A stretch of DNA of 64,000 nucleotides from Bdellovibrionaceae bacterium UBA6502 (GCA_002436415.1 DJMA01000052.1:14512-78511); one strand, 5' to 3'; shown: positions 7,451 through 16,207, counted from the stretch's first letter. Numbers and translations: made by a program. The notes: generated by a model from the letters alone, not told the origin.

Positions 7451-9100
7451 ATGGATGCTGATTCCTTTTTATACGCCTTAGCTGGCATTGGTTTGATCTT
7501 TTTTGGATCAAAGATTTTCACTCATAATTTACAAAGTATAACTGGGCCATTTGTTCGCCTTGTTGTTAATCAAAGAACGGATAACTTAGCCCGAGTTAAT
7601 TTGATTGGCTGTGTGCTCTCTATTTTTAACCAGAGCTCAATGGGTATTTCATATATGATTCTGGCTTACCTTAATGCTGGTTTGATGCGATTGGGGCAGG
7701 GCATTCATATGCTTCTTGGTGCCCAGTTAGGGCTTACTACGGCAGCTTGGTTTTTAAATGTTGGTTTCGACACTAGGGCATTGTTTTTCCTACTGTTCCT
7801 AGGTTTCATCCCTGCTGTAATTGGTCAAAGGTCTTTTGCTGCGCAGGTGAGTCGCTGTTTTTTTGGTTTAGGTTTAGTTTTGTTGGGTATCGAGTTTTCA
7901 GACAAAATTAATTTGTACCTAATTCCTTATTTAGGAAAATTCACAGGCATGCAGTTTCACGAGCCTGGTTTTTACAAAATGTTCCTGCTTACCGCCTTGG
8001 CCTCGATTTTATTAACAGGTGCAACTAGAAGTAAGTTGTTGGTTGTGGCCTTGAGTTTTGCTTTGTTAAAAACATTTACCTTTGGACCTTTGTTTTCATT
8101 GGCTATTGTTCTTGGTTTAGCTGTTGGTGGTTCCATTCCACAGTTGATTGTTGGATATGGTATGTCGTCGGCAACCAATCGTTTGGCTTTGGGTTATGTA
8201 GTTGTTGAGACCGTTTCGATGATATTCATTTTGGTCGGCCTAGGAAGCATCGATCAATATTTTCTACAATCTGATATTTTGCTAGGTGGAACTGGTTTTG
8301 CCATTATATATTCGGCTTATTCATTGTTTGTGATCTTACTTTATTCCATCGGAGCAAAGTTTGTGTTTCATCCATTGATCAATGTACTTGTACCTCAAGC
8401 TAAGTACAAAGAGGCAAAAAGGTTATTGTTGAAAGGTGATCTAGGTGACATATCAACAGCTCTTGCCATTGATTTGGTAGAGCAAGAACTAAAGAAAATG
8501 TCAGCGATGGTTGAGATTCAATTGGATCTATCGCGAGCCAATTTACTCTCAAAGCTTGGTGATAAATCCATAGAGAAGAAAGTTTCAAAGTACGAAAAAA
8601 TCGCCGACAATATTCACACCGAAGTTGGTGGTTTGATCAATCAGTTGATGCAAAGGAGTCTCCAAAAGGAAGAGGTTTTTGAACTTCGTGCTTTTTTAAC
8701 AATGACAACGGAGCTAGAGCGCCTTTCTAATTCAGCGGATGAGTTAATCAATCTTGCCAAAGAATTGCGAAAAGAGGATGAAGAGGTTCCTTCAGAAATT
8801 TTAAAGTCTCTTCGTGATATTGGAAATCACTTACAAGAATTTTATATTCAGTCTTTCACGGCTTTAATGGAAGGGGAAAAACACCCAGAGAGCCATGACC
8901 GATTTAAAGATAAAATCTTTGATGATTTAAAAGTATTTCGTGAAGAGCAGCGTGAAATGTATGACAAAGACCTTTTGTCATCTGCTTTGGGGCAAAATTT
9001 ATTTGATGTGCACAACTGCTTGAGAAAAATCTTAAAGCAGGCAACGCGCTTTGGAGAAAGTGTCGATGCCCGCTTAAGTTATTTGGATGAGCAATCCTAG
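7451..9100 (+). CDS. Na/Pi-cotransporter-like membrane protein with PhoU-like tail
   Basis: A 549-residue protein with two Na_Pi_cotrans-type membrane repeats (about residues 1-310) and a C-terminal helical PhoU-like region (about 335-545). Repeat 1 keeps the family signature as FNQSSMG, followed by LGAQLGLTTAAW. At the matching place in repeat 2 the sequence is LTGATRSK, so the second QSS motif that helps bind phosphate and sodium is missing. It may be a divergent transporter or a sensor-like relative; transport of phosphate is not assured. Its TAG stop lies in the palindrome CTAG shared with the stop of panD on the other strand. Confidence 0.85.
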   Translation: MDADSFLYALAGIGLIFFGSKIFTHNLQSITGPFVRLVVNQRTDNLARVNLIGCVLSIFNQSSMGISYMILAYLNAGLMRLGQGIHMLLGAQLGLTTAAWFLNVGFDTRALFFLLFLGFIPAVIGQRSFAAQVSRCFFGLGLVLLGIEFSDKINLYLIPYLGKFTGMQFHEPGFYKMFLLTALASILLTGATRSKLLVVALSFALLKTFTFGPLFSLAIVLGLAVGGSIPQLIVGYGMSSATNRLALGYVVVETVSMIFILVGLGSIDQYFLQSDILLGGTGFAIIYSAYSLFVILLYSIGAKFVFHPLINVLVPQAKYKEAKRLLLKGDLGDISTALAIDLVEQELKKMSAMVEIQLDLSRANLLSKLGDKSIEKKVSKYEKIADNIHTEVGGLINQLMQRSLQKEEVFELRAFLTMTTELERLSNSADELINLAKELRKEDEEVPSEILKSLRDIGNHLQEFYIQSFTALMEGEKHPESHDRFKDKIFDDLKVFREEQREMYDKDLLSSALGQNLFDVHNCLRKILKQATRFGESVDARLSYLDEQS

Positions 9101-9462
9101 ATTGTAGCTGCGTCTTCGATTTTTTTAATTTTATTTCCTTCTTCCATAAGTACTAGGCGAGCTTTATGTTCAACAGCCTCTTGGTTGTCAAAGCTTGCGT
9201 AAGAACAAATGATTACTAGATCGCCTTTATGAACGTGACGAGCGGCAGCTCCATTTAGGCAAATTTCATCTTCTTTTCCATGAATCACATAGGTGCTAAA
9301 TCTTGCACCATTGTTGCAGTTATAAATATCAACTCTTTCAAATTTGTGTAAATGAGCTGCTTCACAGATTTTTGGATCAATGGAAATACTTCCTTCGTAG
9401 TTCAAGTCTGCATCTGTTACTGTTGCGCGATGAATTTTAGATTTTAACATTTCGATTTTCAT
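9097..9462 (-). CDS. panD: Aspartate 1-decarboxylase
   Basis: A 121-residue pyruvoyl enzyme that makes beta-alanine from aspartate for pantothenate synthesis. The self-cleavage site is G24-S25 (NYEGSIS), giving the pyruvoyl group from S25. The substrate residues K9, R54, T57 and Y58 are at the same numbers as in E. coli PanD. Length is near the usual 120-130. AGGAG stands just before ATG 9462. It is the last gene of the CoA operon, 16 nt after coaX. Confidence 0.97.
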   Translation of the reverse strand: MKIEMLKSKIHRATVTDADLNYEGSISIDPKICEAAHLHKFERVDIYNCNNGARFSTYVIHGKEDEICLNGAAARHVHKGDLVIICSYASFDNQEAVEHKARLVLMEEGNKIKKIEDAATI

Positions 9463-9478
9463 TTTTATCTCCTAACTT

Positions 9479-10252
9479 CTATAAGTTCTTTAACATGCTT
9501 TTGTATACACCTTGCAAAACGAGGTCTGATTGCAAATGGTCAAAAATATTTTCTTTTTCAAACAATCGGGCAAAACCTCCGGTTCCTAAAACCATGACTT
9601 CTTCGCCAGAAAAGGCTTCTTGTTTTAATTGGCTTAATAATCCCTGTATCGAATACAAGTGGCCATAATATATCCCAGACTGAATGCTGTTGACCGTAGT
9701 TGTTCCTAAGACAGATTTTGGTCTAAGGATTTCAACACTAGGTAATTTTGCCGTTTTGGTTTCCAGAGCCTCTACGGATAATTTCATCCCCGGAGCGATG
9801 ACTCCACCAAGATACTCTTTGTCTTTACTCACACAGCAAAATGTTGTGGCCGTACCAAAATCTATGATGATTAAGTTTTTGTCTGGGTATTTATCTACGG
9901 CGGCAATGCTGTTTGCGATTCGATCCGCTCCAACTTCAGCAGGATTTTTATATTTAATTTTTAAACCCGTTTTTACACCAGCTTCTAAAACGAAAGCCTT
10001 ACGTTTAAAGTATTTTAGACAGGCATTTTTCAATGAATAAATGCTTTTAGGAACAACACTGCAAAATCCAATGTGTTCAATTTGGCTCGGGTCTACGTCA
10101 TTTTCTCGCAAAACATTTCGTAAAAATAATCCCATCTCATCGGAACTAGAGTTCGCCGAAGAAGAGAATCGAAATTGACACAACTGTTTTTCATTTTTGT
10201 CATAAACACCTCCGTGAATTTGGGTGTTACCAACATCAAGACACAGAAACAT
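9479..10252 (-). CDS. coaX: Type III pantothenate kinase
   Basis: A 257-residue CoaX, the ASKHA-fold kinase that phosphorylates pantothenate, the first committed step to CoA. Motifs seen are the N-terminal DVGNTQIH phosphate loop, GADRIAN in the middle, DFGTATTF and the C-terminal GTGGFARLF. CoaX-type enzymes are not inhibited by CoA and need a monovalent cation. AAGGAG 8 nt before ATG 10252 supports the start, which overlaps the coaB end by 17 nt. Confidence 0.97.
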   Translation of the reverse strand: MFLCLDVGNTQIHGGVYDKNEKQLCQFRFSSSANSSSDEMGLFLRNVLRENDVDPSQIEHIGFCSVVPKSIYSLKNACLKYFKRKAFVLEAGVKTGLKIKYKNPAEVGADRIANSIAAVDKYPDKNLIIIDFGTATTFCCVSKDKEYLGGVIAPGMKLSVEALETKTAKLPSVEILRPKSVLGTTTVNSIQSGIYYGHLYSIQGLLSQLKQEAFSGEEVMVLGTGGFARLFEKENIFDHLQSDLVLQGVYKSMLKNL

Positions 10253-10898
10253 AATAGTTCTCCTTAATGATTTTTAGCAAATCTTGAGCTAAAGCCTTTG
10301 ATGTTTCTCCAGATTGAATGGGCTCAAGTTCTGTGTTTAAAATTTGATAATGATGGGAGTTTTCAGATTTCTGGTGTAGATCGTTAAACACTACTAAGTC
10401 TGCGTAACTTCCATTGAATAGTTTTTTTACCGCTGCCATTTGCTCGATGGAGCTGTGGGTGTTAGTTAACTTGAAAGCAATTAAGGCACAGTTCGGTTTT
10501 AGCTCTTTGATTTTGTTGATAATCTTGTGGGTTGGCTTCATATGTAAACATAGATCACGTCCAGAGGGAATTTTACCAGCTGGCTGAGCCGTTTCACCAT
10601 CGATTGTAATGTGGGAAAGTTTGTAGTCGCTCACGGCGGCACAGTGAATTACCATATCAAAGGCTTCTAAATAATTGCTTGTAAAGAAACTGTCTAGGCT
10701 ATCAAAATTTGTAAACTCAAGACAAGAAATCTCGGTGGGGGAGTCCACTCCTGCGGCTTTTAAAATCTCCACATCAATACCTGCTTCGTGGAGAGTTTTA
10801 GCGATTAAAACACCGGTCTTTCCTGTGGAAGTATTTTTAATACTTCTCACACCATCAATTAACTCGGTAGTACCACCAGCGGTTACTAAAATTCTCAT
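10236..10898 (-). CDS. coaB: Phosphopantothenate-cysteine ligase (stand-alone CoaB)
   Basis: A 220-residue enzyme that joins 4'-phosphopantothenate and cysteine. It opens with LVTAGGTTELIDGVRSI and NTSTGKTG, typical of CoaB, followed by HCAAVSDYKL, GKIPSG and AFKLTN. In most Proteobacteria CoaB is fused behind CoaC. Here it is separate, and motifs such as KII-KIKELKP and FKL recall the stand-alone streptococcal CoaB from memory. ATG 10898 overlaps the coaC stop as ATGA, and AAGGAG precedes it, so the two proteins are probably made in equal amounts. Confidence 0.93.
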   Translation of the reverse strand: MRILVTAGGTTELIDGVRSIKNTSTGKTGVLIAKTLHEAGIDVEILKAAGVDSPTEISCLEFTNFDSLDSFFTSNYLEAFDMVIHCAAVSDYKLSHITIDGETAQPAGKIPSGRDLCLHMKPTHKIINKIKELKPNCALIAFKLTNTHSSIEQMAAVKKLFNGSYADLVVFNDLHQKSENSHHYQILNTELEPIQSGETSKALAQDLLKIIKENYYVSVS

Positions 10899-11434
10899 AA
10901 GTACTCCTTTAGTAGCTCTAAGGCTTTTGGGGTTTCTAGTAGTCTACCGCCTCCTGTTTCTCCACAGGCTAAGTTTCCTTCACCTGTTTTCGTCACCAAG
11001 ACTCCCATTTCTTTTAAGTTGTCCAAAGAACATTGGGTAGCGGGGTGTGAAAGCATTTTGTGGTTCATTGCAGGAAAGACGATATAGGGTTTTGTAAAAG
11101 GAAAGGACAAAAACAAACTACTAATGGCATTGGTTGAAATTCCAGCGGCCATTGCATTGATTGTATTTGCTGTAGCAGGATGCAGGATTACAATGTCTGC
11201 CCATTCGTTTAAATGAATGTGGCTCATCATTTTACCCTCTTCATAGATGTCGGTAAAAACCCTTTTGCCAGATAAGCCTTCTAGTGTTGCCTCTCCCACA
11301 AAGCGCAGGGCATCTTTACTTGCTACAATTTGCAGGTCGTGTCCCAATTGCACTAACTTAGAAATTAGATCACAGGATTTATAACAGGCAATTGATCCTG
11401 TAAGTTGAAATAAAATTTTCTTAGATGCTGACAT
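10895..11434 (-). CDS. coaC: Phosphopantothenoylcysteine decarboxylase (stand-alone CoaC)
   Basis: A 179-residue flavoprotein (HFCD family) that decarboxylates 4'-phosphopantothenoylcysteine. Seen are LTGSIACYKS at the FMN site, the active-site His in SHIHLNEW, the PATANTI loop, the substrate motif PAMNHKM, and the catalytic Cys flap LACGETGGGR. ATG 11434 is chosen over TTG 11440 because GAGGT stands 9-10 nt before it. It overlaps panC by 14 nt and coaB by 4 nt. Confidence 0.94.
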   Translation of the reverse strand: MSASKKILFQLTGSIACYKSCDLISKLVQLGHDLQIVASKDALRFVGEATLEGLSGKRVFTDIYEEGKMMSHIHLNEWADIVILHPATANTINAMAAGISTNAISSLFLSFPFTKPYIVFPAMNHKMLSHPATQCSLDNLKEMGVLVTKTGEGNLACGETGGGRLLETPKALELLKEYL

Positions 11435-12170
11435 TATCAATTAACCTCACATTCCCAAGATGGGCAGCGATATAGCGACGACCATCAATTTCTTCTAAAT
11501 ATTCTAGTCGAAAACCTTTGGCTTCTAAGTTTTGTTTTATTTCAATGGCACTTAAATTAGTGTTGCTAAGGTTTTTATATAGCTCAGGAGCCACTTCTTT
11601 TTCTTGTCCTGATAGCAATAAGTTTCTAGAGCTCATGGCTAAGCCTGATTCTTCCCGTTTTGTTTTAACGGAAGTTATTTTTAAATCCATAAAAAAAGCT
11701 TCTACCATGCCCTTTAACAATTGAAATTGTTGAAAGTCTTTTTCGCCAAAGAAGGCTTCTTGGGGTTTTACGATATTAAAAAGCTTCATCACAATACTCA
11801 ACACACCATCAAAATGCCCCGGTCGATGTGCTCCGCATAACTTTTTACTGAATTCGTTTTCAGTGATTTTAAAGTGATAATTGTCGGGATACATTTGTTC
11901 AAAGTTAGGTAAGAACAAAATATCCACACCTAAGCTTTCTAGCTTTTTTTTGTCGCTTTCAATGTCCCTAGGGTAATTCTCTAGGTCTGTGCTTTGGTTA
12001 AACTGCGTTGGGTTTACAAAAATACTCACCACGATTTCATCATGCTTCTCTTGTGCAGCTTGAATCAATGAAAGGTGCCCTTGGTGAAGAGCGCCCATAG
12101 TAGGAATGAAGGCTCTCGATTTTGTTGGAGAAAGTTTTAACATTTCCTCAAGACTATTTATGCTTTTCAT
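11421..12170 (-). CDS. panC: Pantothenate synthetase
   Basis: A 249-residue enzyme that condenses pantoate and beta-alanine using ATP. It has the HxGH-type nucleotide motif (FIPTMGALHQGHLSLI), the pantoate site VFVNPTQF in the form SIFVNPTQFNQ, FGEKDFQQ, and the C-terminal KMSKS-like SGLAMSSRN. It is slightly shorter than the usual 280 residues because the C-terminal domain is reduced. Its ATG overlaps the panB stop as TAATG. Confidence 0.96.
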   Translation of the reverse strand: MKSINSLEEMLKLSPTKSRAFIPTMGALHQGHLSLIQAAQEKHDEIVVSIFVNPTQFNQSTDLENYPRDIESDKKKLESLGVDILFLPNFEQMYPDNYHFKITENEFSKKLCGAHRPGHFDGVLSIVMKLFNIVKPQEAFFGEKDFQQFQLLKGMVEAFFMDLKITSVKTKREESGLAMSSRNLLLSGQEKEVAPELYKNLSNTNLSAIEIKQNLEAKGFRLEYLEEIDGRRYIAAHLGNVRLIDNVSI

Positions 12171-12958
12171 TAAAAGCTCTCCTCTTGGCTTGGAAAGCTT
12201 AAGTTTTGCGTGGCCTGGTGGTATTGATTTAAACTCTCTTTGATTTGAGGGGCTAGATCTGAAAACTTTCGCACAAACTTTGGTTTGAAGTCCAAATTCA
12301 TTCCCAGCATATCTTGCATTACTAAGACCTGCCCATCGCTGCAGTTTCCGGCTCCAATGCCAATGCTAGGAAGGTCTACTTCTTGGTTTAAAACCTGCAT
12401 TAGGTTTTCTGGAATGCATTCTAAAACATAAGAAAAACAGCCAGCTTCTTTTAAAAGCTTGGCTTCGCGAATGATTTTTTGTGCGGTTTCAGAGTCCTTG
12501 CCTTGAACACGATAACCAGACAGTTGATGTACGCTTTGAGGGGTTAAGCCTAAATGGCCCATCACCGGGATTCCGCTTTCCACTAAATGTTTGATGCTAT
12601 CAAAATGCCCATCCACATTTTCAATTTTTACAGCATTAGCACCAGATTTCATTAATTGGTCCGCGCAATCTAAAGCAAAATTCACACCTTTTCGAAAGCT
12701 TAAGAATGGCATATCGGCAACGATGAACTTACTTGGAGCTCCTCGTCTTACTGCGGCTGTATGGAGTGCGATCATTTCTGTTGTACAATGGATGGTGGAG
12801 TCAAAGCCATGCATAACCATAGCAAGGCTATCGCCAATGAGTAGGCAATCAATATCCGTTTCACTCACAATTTTAGCAAAACTATAGTCATAGCATGTGA
12901 CCATACTAACTTTTTGTTGTTCTTGTCTTCGTTTCATGAAGTCAGCGACTTTCATCAT
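12170..12958 (-). CDS. panB: 3-methyl-2-oxobutanoate hydroxymethyltransferase
   Basis: A 262-residue (beta/alpha)8 enzyme that makes ketopantoate from ketoisovalerate and methylene-THF. Visible are MVTCYDYSFAK, the metal-binding LIGDSLAMVMHG, VADMPFLS, GHLGLTPQ, LECIP and IGIGAGN. Start 12958 is supported by GGAAGGA 6 nt upstream and by an ATGA overlap with the upstream gene's stop; an in-frame TTG at 12973 is less likely. Its product needs a ketopantoate reductase, and the gene directly upstream encodes a Rossmann protein that could fill that role. Confidence 0.97.
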   Translation of the reverse strand: MMKVADFMKRRQEQQKVSMVTCYDYSFAKIVSETDIDCLLIGDSLAMVMHGFDSTIHCTTEMIALHTAAVRRGAPSKFIVADMPFLSFRKGVNFALDCADQLMKSGANAVKIENVDGHFDSIKHLVESGIPVMGHLGLTPQSVHQLSGYRVQGKDSETAQKIIREAKLLKEAGCFSYVLECIPENLMQVLNQEVDLPSIGIGAGNCSDGQVLVMQDMLGMNLDFKPKFVRKFSDLAPQIKESLNQYHQATQNLSFPSQEESF

Positions 12959-13680
12959 AATTGATCCTTCCAAGAAGAGTATTTATTCGCAAAAAAGCGA
13001 TAGGTCTCTTTTAAGTTTTTGTTTTTGATATCATCAATGTTTTTTTGAATTGTGTTTTGGTCGTCTCTAGAGATGGGACCGGATACTCCCGCTCTACCTT
13101 GTTCTAAAAAGTTATCCAAAGAGGCTAATATAAAATTTCGAAATGCTTCTTTGGGGATGTGATTGTCTTGAAAAAAATCATAAGACTCATGCCATAGCCA
13201 TTGAGCCAAGTTTCCGGCTGAAGCACAGTGTGCGTGGTATTGTGCTTTTTTTTCTTTGTCTAAGTAAAAGCTAGGATTGTCTAGTTCTGGCAAAATATCT
13301 TTAAGACTTTTTTCTTTATCAAAATATGCAAATGGAATTTCTTCGTATACTTTTAAAGCTGGAAAATTAAGGGCAAAACTATGCATAGGATGAAGGTTGT
13401 CGATTCCATCAATGTGTAGACTTCCTGAAAAATGAACAAAGTCTAGATGCTGAAAATCCTTTTGAAGCTCTAAGGCAAAATGTTTTATGGCAGAATCAGA
13501 GATACAAAGTAAAACCTTGGAGCAAATATTTAGTTTTACAACTAAAGCGTCTTGCTCTTGTTGGCGAAACCATTGAATGTAGGGGATTTGCTTTAAATCG
13601 AAGTAATGGCAAAGGTTTTTTGCCAATTTTCCGTTACCTATGATTAGGTAGGGTTTCTCTGTTTCTGGTACCTGTCGCAT
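12955..13680 (-). CDS. Rossmann/DUF2520 protein, candidate PanG-type ketopantoate reductase
   Basis: A 241-residue protein with an N-terminal dinucleotide fold (LIIGNGKLAKNL), a middle strand-and-loop VHFSGSLH with NLHPMHSF, and a C-terminal helical domain carrying SGPISRDD. These are hallmarks of the Rossmann-like/DUF2520 family, a relative of PanE and pyrroline-carboxylate reductase. It is the first gene of the panB-panC-coaC-coaB-coaX-panD operon, in a window with no panE. Ketopantoate reductase is the only pathway step from ketoisovalerate to phosphopantetheine with no other candidate here. The alternative reductase PanG of Francisella is an established precedent; identity with PanG is my inference. 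ATG 13680 is chosen over TTG 13686 because AGGA stands about 8 nt upstream. Confidence 0.75.
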   Translation of the reverse strand: MRQVPETEKPYLIIGNGKLAKNLCHYFDLKQIPYIQWFRQQEQDALVVKLNICSKVLLCISDSAIKHFALELQKDFQHLDFVHFSGSLHIDGIDNLHPMHSFALNFPALKVYEEIPFAYFDKEKSLKDILPELDNPSFYLDKEKKAQYHAHCASAGNLAQWLWHESYDFFQDNHIPKEAFRNFILASLDNFLEQGRAGVSGPISRDDQNTIQKNIDDIKNKNLKETYRFFANKYSSWKDQL

Positions 13681-13828
13681 GATCAAGTCCTTTTAAAGAA
13701 AGCTTTTCTAAAAGTATGTTTTTAAAGTTCACAGTCCTTGCCAACACAGCTGGTCAAGGCTATGAATGCAGAATATAGATCGCCTAAAAACCTACAATAC
13801 GCCAGGCGTTATTATTAAGGATTTGTTT

Positions 13829-14458
13829 ATGCCTAGAGGATTAAAAATACTACTTATTTCCCTTTGTTGTGTGGTGGTTCTTGGAATGCTTACGGTGTTC
13901 CTTCAGGGCAATATTGCTCCTAAATCCCGTGGAATCATTAAGGTGTCTGGCTTTCAAGATTGGCAAGAGTTAGGTAAATTTTCATACAGACAGCTTTATG
14001 GGCGCTTGGGTTATGTTGAGCAAATTCAATTTGGTTTTGAGTTAGAAGAACAGAAAACAGTAGACGAGTTTTTAGAAGGCTTTTTAAAACACGCAGCCGA
14101 ACAAAAGGATGAGCGTTGGGGTTATGATAAAGTAGGTGAATTAGGAAAGAGACTTTTGTTAAAACCTGGAGAGAACCTATTTCGCGCTTCAAGTAAAGAG
14201 AGCGTGGTTGAAAAAGAAGTTCGTAGAATTTTTATTCAATTTGGAGAATTAGAACACGCAAGAAATTTAGATGAACTTCCTAAGCGCTGTAAAGAGAAAG
14301 AGTACTTTTTTGATTACGAATGCATTCGCATTCGAGTATCATTGGTTGCTGCTGGTAAGTGGAAGAAAGTAACTAGCTGTAAGAAAGCAACTCTGGACCA
14401 AGTGGGTAAAAAAGATTATCTAGTGCTTATCAATGATTCTGACTGTGATCATAATTAA
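13829..14458 (+). CDS. Membrane-anchored protein of unknown function
   Basis: A 209-residue protein with one N-terminal membrane segment (GLKILLISLCCVVVLGMLTVFL) and an otherwise soluble, charged domain with four Cys in its last 60 residues (CKEKEYFFDYEC..CKK..DCDHN). It is not recognised. ATG 13829 is preferred because AAGGA stands 7 nt before it and the membrane anchor then begins at residue 4. ATG 13766 would add 21 residues and has only a poor site. It is divergent from the CoA operon. Confidence 0.7.
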   Translation: MPRGLKILLISLCCVVVLGMLTVFLQGNIAPKSRGIIKVSGFQDWQELGKFSYRQLYGRLGYVEQIQFGFELEEQKTVDEFLEGFLKHAAEQKDERWGYDKVGELGKRLLLKPGENLFRASSKESVVEKEVRRIFIQFGELEHARNLDELPKRCKEKEYFFDYECIRIRVSLVAAGKWKKVTSCKKATLDQVGKKDYLVLINDSDCDHN

Positions 14459-14503
14459 AAAATAGAGCATTTAAAATTATTGCCTTTCTAAATAGTGCTT
14501 TAA

Positions 14504-15499
14504 TCAATCGAGCTCTTCAAACTCTAACCTCAGCAATAAGCGTCTCACAGGATTTTCACCCATGGCTTTTGAAGATCTGTGAATGGTTCCATTTCCGAAA
14601 TTTACTATATCTTCGGCTTGGAGGCCTGAAAGATCAATGGATCTCGTGCGATGCGCTCTTTCTAAAGCCTTTATCCTTTTCCCCCAAAACTCACTACGGT
14701 ATTGAGTGTCAGAAAGAATGACTATTCCTTGGTTTGATTGCAATTCGAAGATTTTTCCATTTGGAACAGCGAGATGAGACAATTGGCCATTACTTATTGT
14801 GGGGCTTGAAGTGGTTATTAAGTTTTTTAGAGGAATCATCACCCTATTAGAGAAGGGAACTGAATAGATATCTGAATTTAAAACTAACTGTGTATTTGCA
14901 TAATCTTCTTTTGATTTTGGACTATCTGTAATGGAGAAGAAGCCAATAGTGGTATTCTCCATTTCTCTTGGGTCGGTATGCCAGCCTTCAGTGTTGGTTT
15001 TGGTTAGAATTTGAACGTCTTTGAATTTTAATTTTCTTTTAAAATAATCCTTTTTCATGAGGCTATCTAGAAAACTTTGAACAGAGAATTCTACAAATAA
15101 AATAAAATCCTTATATTCAAAAACATGACTTTTATTTTTATTGAGCAAAGTATTAAAGCCTTTCATGACCTCAGCTCTACTCCTCAAAGAGCTCAAAACT
15201 TTTCCATTTAGCCTCTCAACAACACTTTGGTCATTCATTGAGAAGTTCAAAACTTTATTGACCATGTTAGGTGAAAGTAAGGGGATTTCTACTACTTCAG
15301 CCCCATCTTTTTTCAATGTGACCTGGCTGGGTAAAGCTGGAAATAGGCCTAAGGCTTCGGTACGTGAACGCGGGTCTTTTTCTTCAAGTGGTGAATTCTT
15401 TTTTGAGCTTATTTTACAGTTTGCCTCTGATTTATGGAATCCCAAAAGGCATGTGATCAAAAGGAACTGAAATAAAAATGGATATAAGCTAAAACACAT
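14504..15499 (-). CDS. Exported protein with 2OG-Fe(II) oxygenase-like motif
   Basis: A 331-residue protein with a signal peptide of about 27 residues. In the C-terminal half GWHTDP gives an HxD pair, and about 130 residues later GTIHRS and RRLLLRLE give a distal His and an Arg, in the order H-x-D...H...R of the double-stranded beta-helix 2-oxoglutarate/Fe(II) oxygenases. Strands such as IGFFSITDS and NQGIVILSD fit the jelly roll. A secreted dioxygenase would be unusual because 2OG is cytosolic, so another cupin-fold role is possible. No partner gene is adjacent. A motif CKISSKKN just after the signal peptide recurs as CKTSSKEN in the secreted protein at 16.3 kb. Confidence 0.6.
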   Translation of the reverse strand: MCFSLYPFLFQFLLITCLLGFHKSEANCKISSKKNSPLEEKDPRSRTEALGLFPALPSQVTLKKDGAEVVEIPLLSPNMVNKVLNFSMNDQSVVERLNGKVLSSLRSRAEVMKGFNTLLNKNKSHVFEYKDFILFVEFSVQSFLDSLMKKDYFKRKLKFKDVQILTKTNTEGWHTDPREMENTTIGFFSITDSPKSKEDYANTQLVLNSDIYSVPFSNRVMIPLKNLITTSSPTISNGQLSHLAVPNGKIFELQSNQGIVILSDTQYRSEFWGKRIKALERAHRTRSIDLSGLQAEDIVNFGNGTIHRSSKAMGENPVRRLLLRLEFEELD

Positions 15500-15679
15500 G
15501 GTTTAGGAAATTGCAAAGCTTGTACCATTGGGAAAGCTTTTCTTTTGGAGCTCAATTCCTAGGGGAGGTTTTTCCGACCAGCTTATATACAGGCACTTGT
15601 AGTGTTTTCACTCTGAAAAATTGAAAGGACTATTCTCAAAGAATTTTTTTGACTAAGAGGCGCTTCATCTGTCTCTGAA

Positions 15680-16030
15680 CTAAGCCTTCTTCACAAACTC
15701 AGACTTCAAGCCCATAGCTCCAAAGCCAGGGATTTTACAGCTAATATCATGACCATCGGCTGCGTCTGGATCTAGTTTGATGTTTTTTACTTTGGTTCCA
15801 GCTTTGATCGAGGAAGCACCTTTTACTTTTAGTTCTTTAGCAACAATTACCGTATCACCGTCTTGTAAAACGTTGCCATTGGCGTCTTTAATCTCTTTAG
15901 GAGAGGAATCAGTTTGTGCTTCTGATTCAAGATTAAATTCATTTCCACACTCAGGACAAATCCAAATAAATCCATCTTGATAACAATATTCAGAACTGCA
16001 TTTTGGGCAAGTGGCTTGGTCTGTACTCAT
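15680..16030 (-). CDS. PhnA/YjdM-family zinc-ribbon protein
   Basis: A 116-residue cytosolic protein of the PhnA (YjdM) family. The N-terminal zinc ribbon has CPKC and CPEC separated by about 16 residues. The C-terminal domain carries the family strand order DANGNVLQDGDTVIVAKELKVKG, VKNIKL and the ending GLKSEFVKKA. The family name comes from the phn region, but PhnA is not needed for phosphonate breakdown and its role remains unclear. No phn genes lie nearby. Confidence 0.9.
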   Translation of the reverse strand: MSTDQATCPKCSSEYCYQDGFIWICPECGNEFNLESEAQTDSSPKEIKDANGNVLQDGDTVIVAKELKVKGASSIKAGTKVKNIKLDPDAADGHDISCKIPGFGAMGLKSEFVKKA

Positions 16031-16207
16031 GAGGCTCCCTAGGGTCTTTTTTAGTAAGATACGATATTCAGAAGGATCTGTTTAGAAGAAAAGGGTGTAC
16101 ACTTGGATTTCAAACTGCATTGCTTAAAAGTAATAAAAATTCTTTAAACTTTGAGACAGTCTTACACATTAAAATGCCGCCTATTTAAACATGCAAAAAT
16201 ACAAAGC

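Noticed and set aside
9684..10040. 118-codon open frame opposite coaX
   Set aside because: It is a shadow of coaX, with no ribosome site and no recognisable protein.
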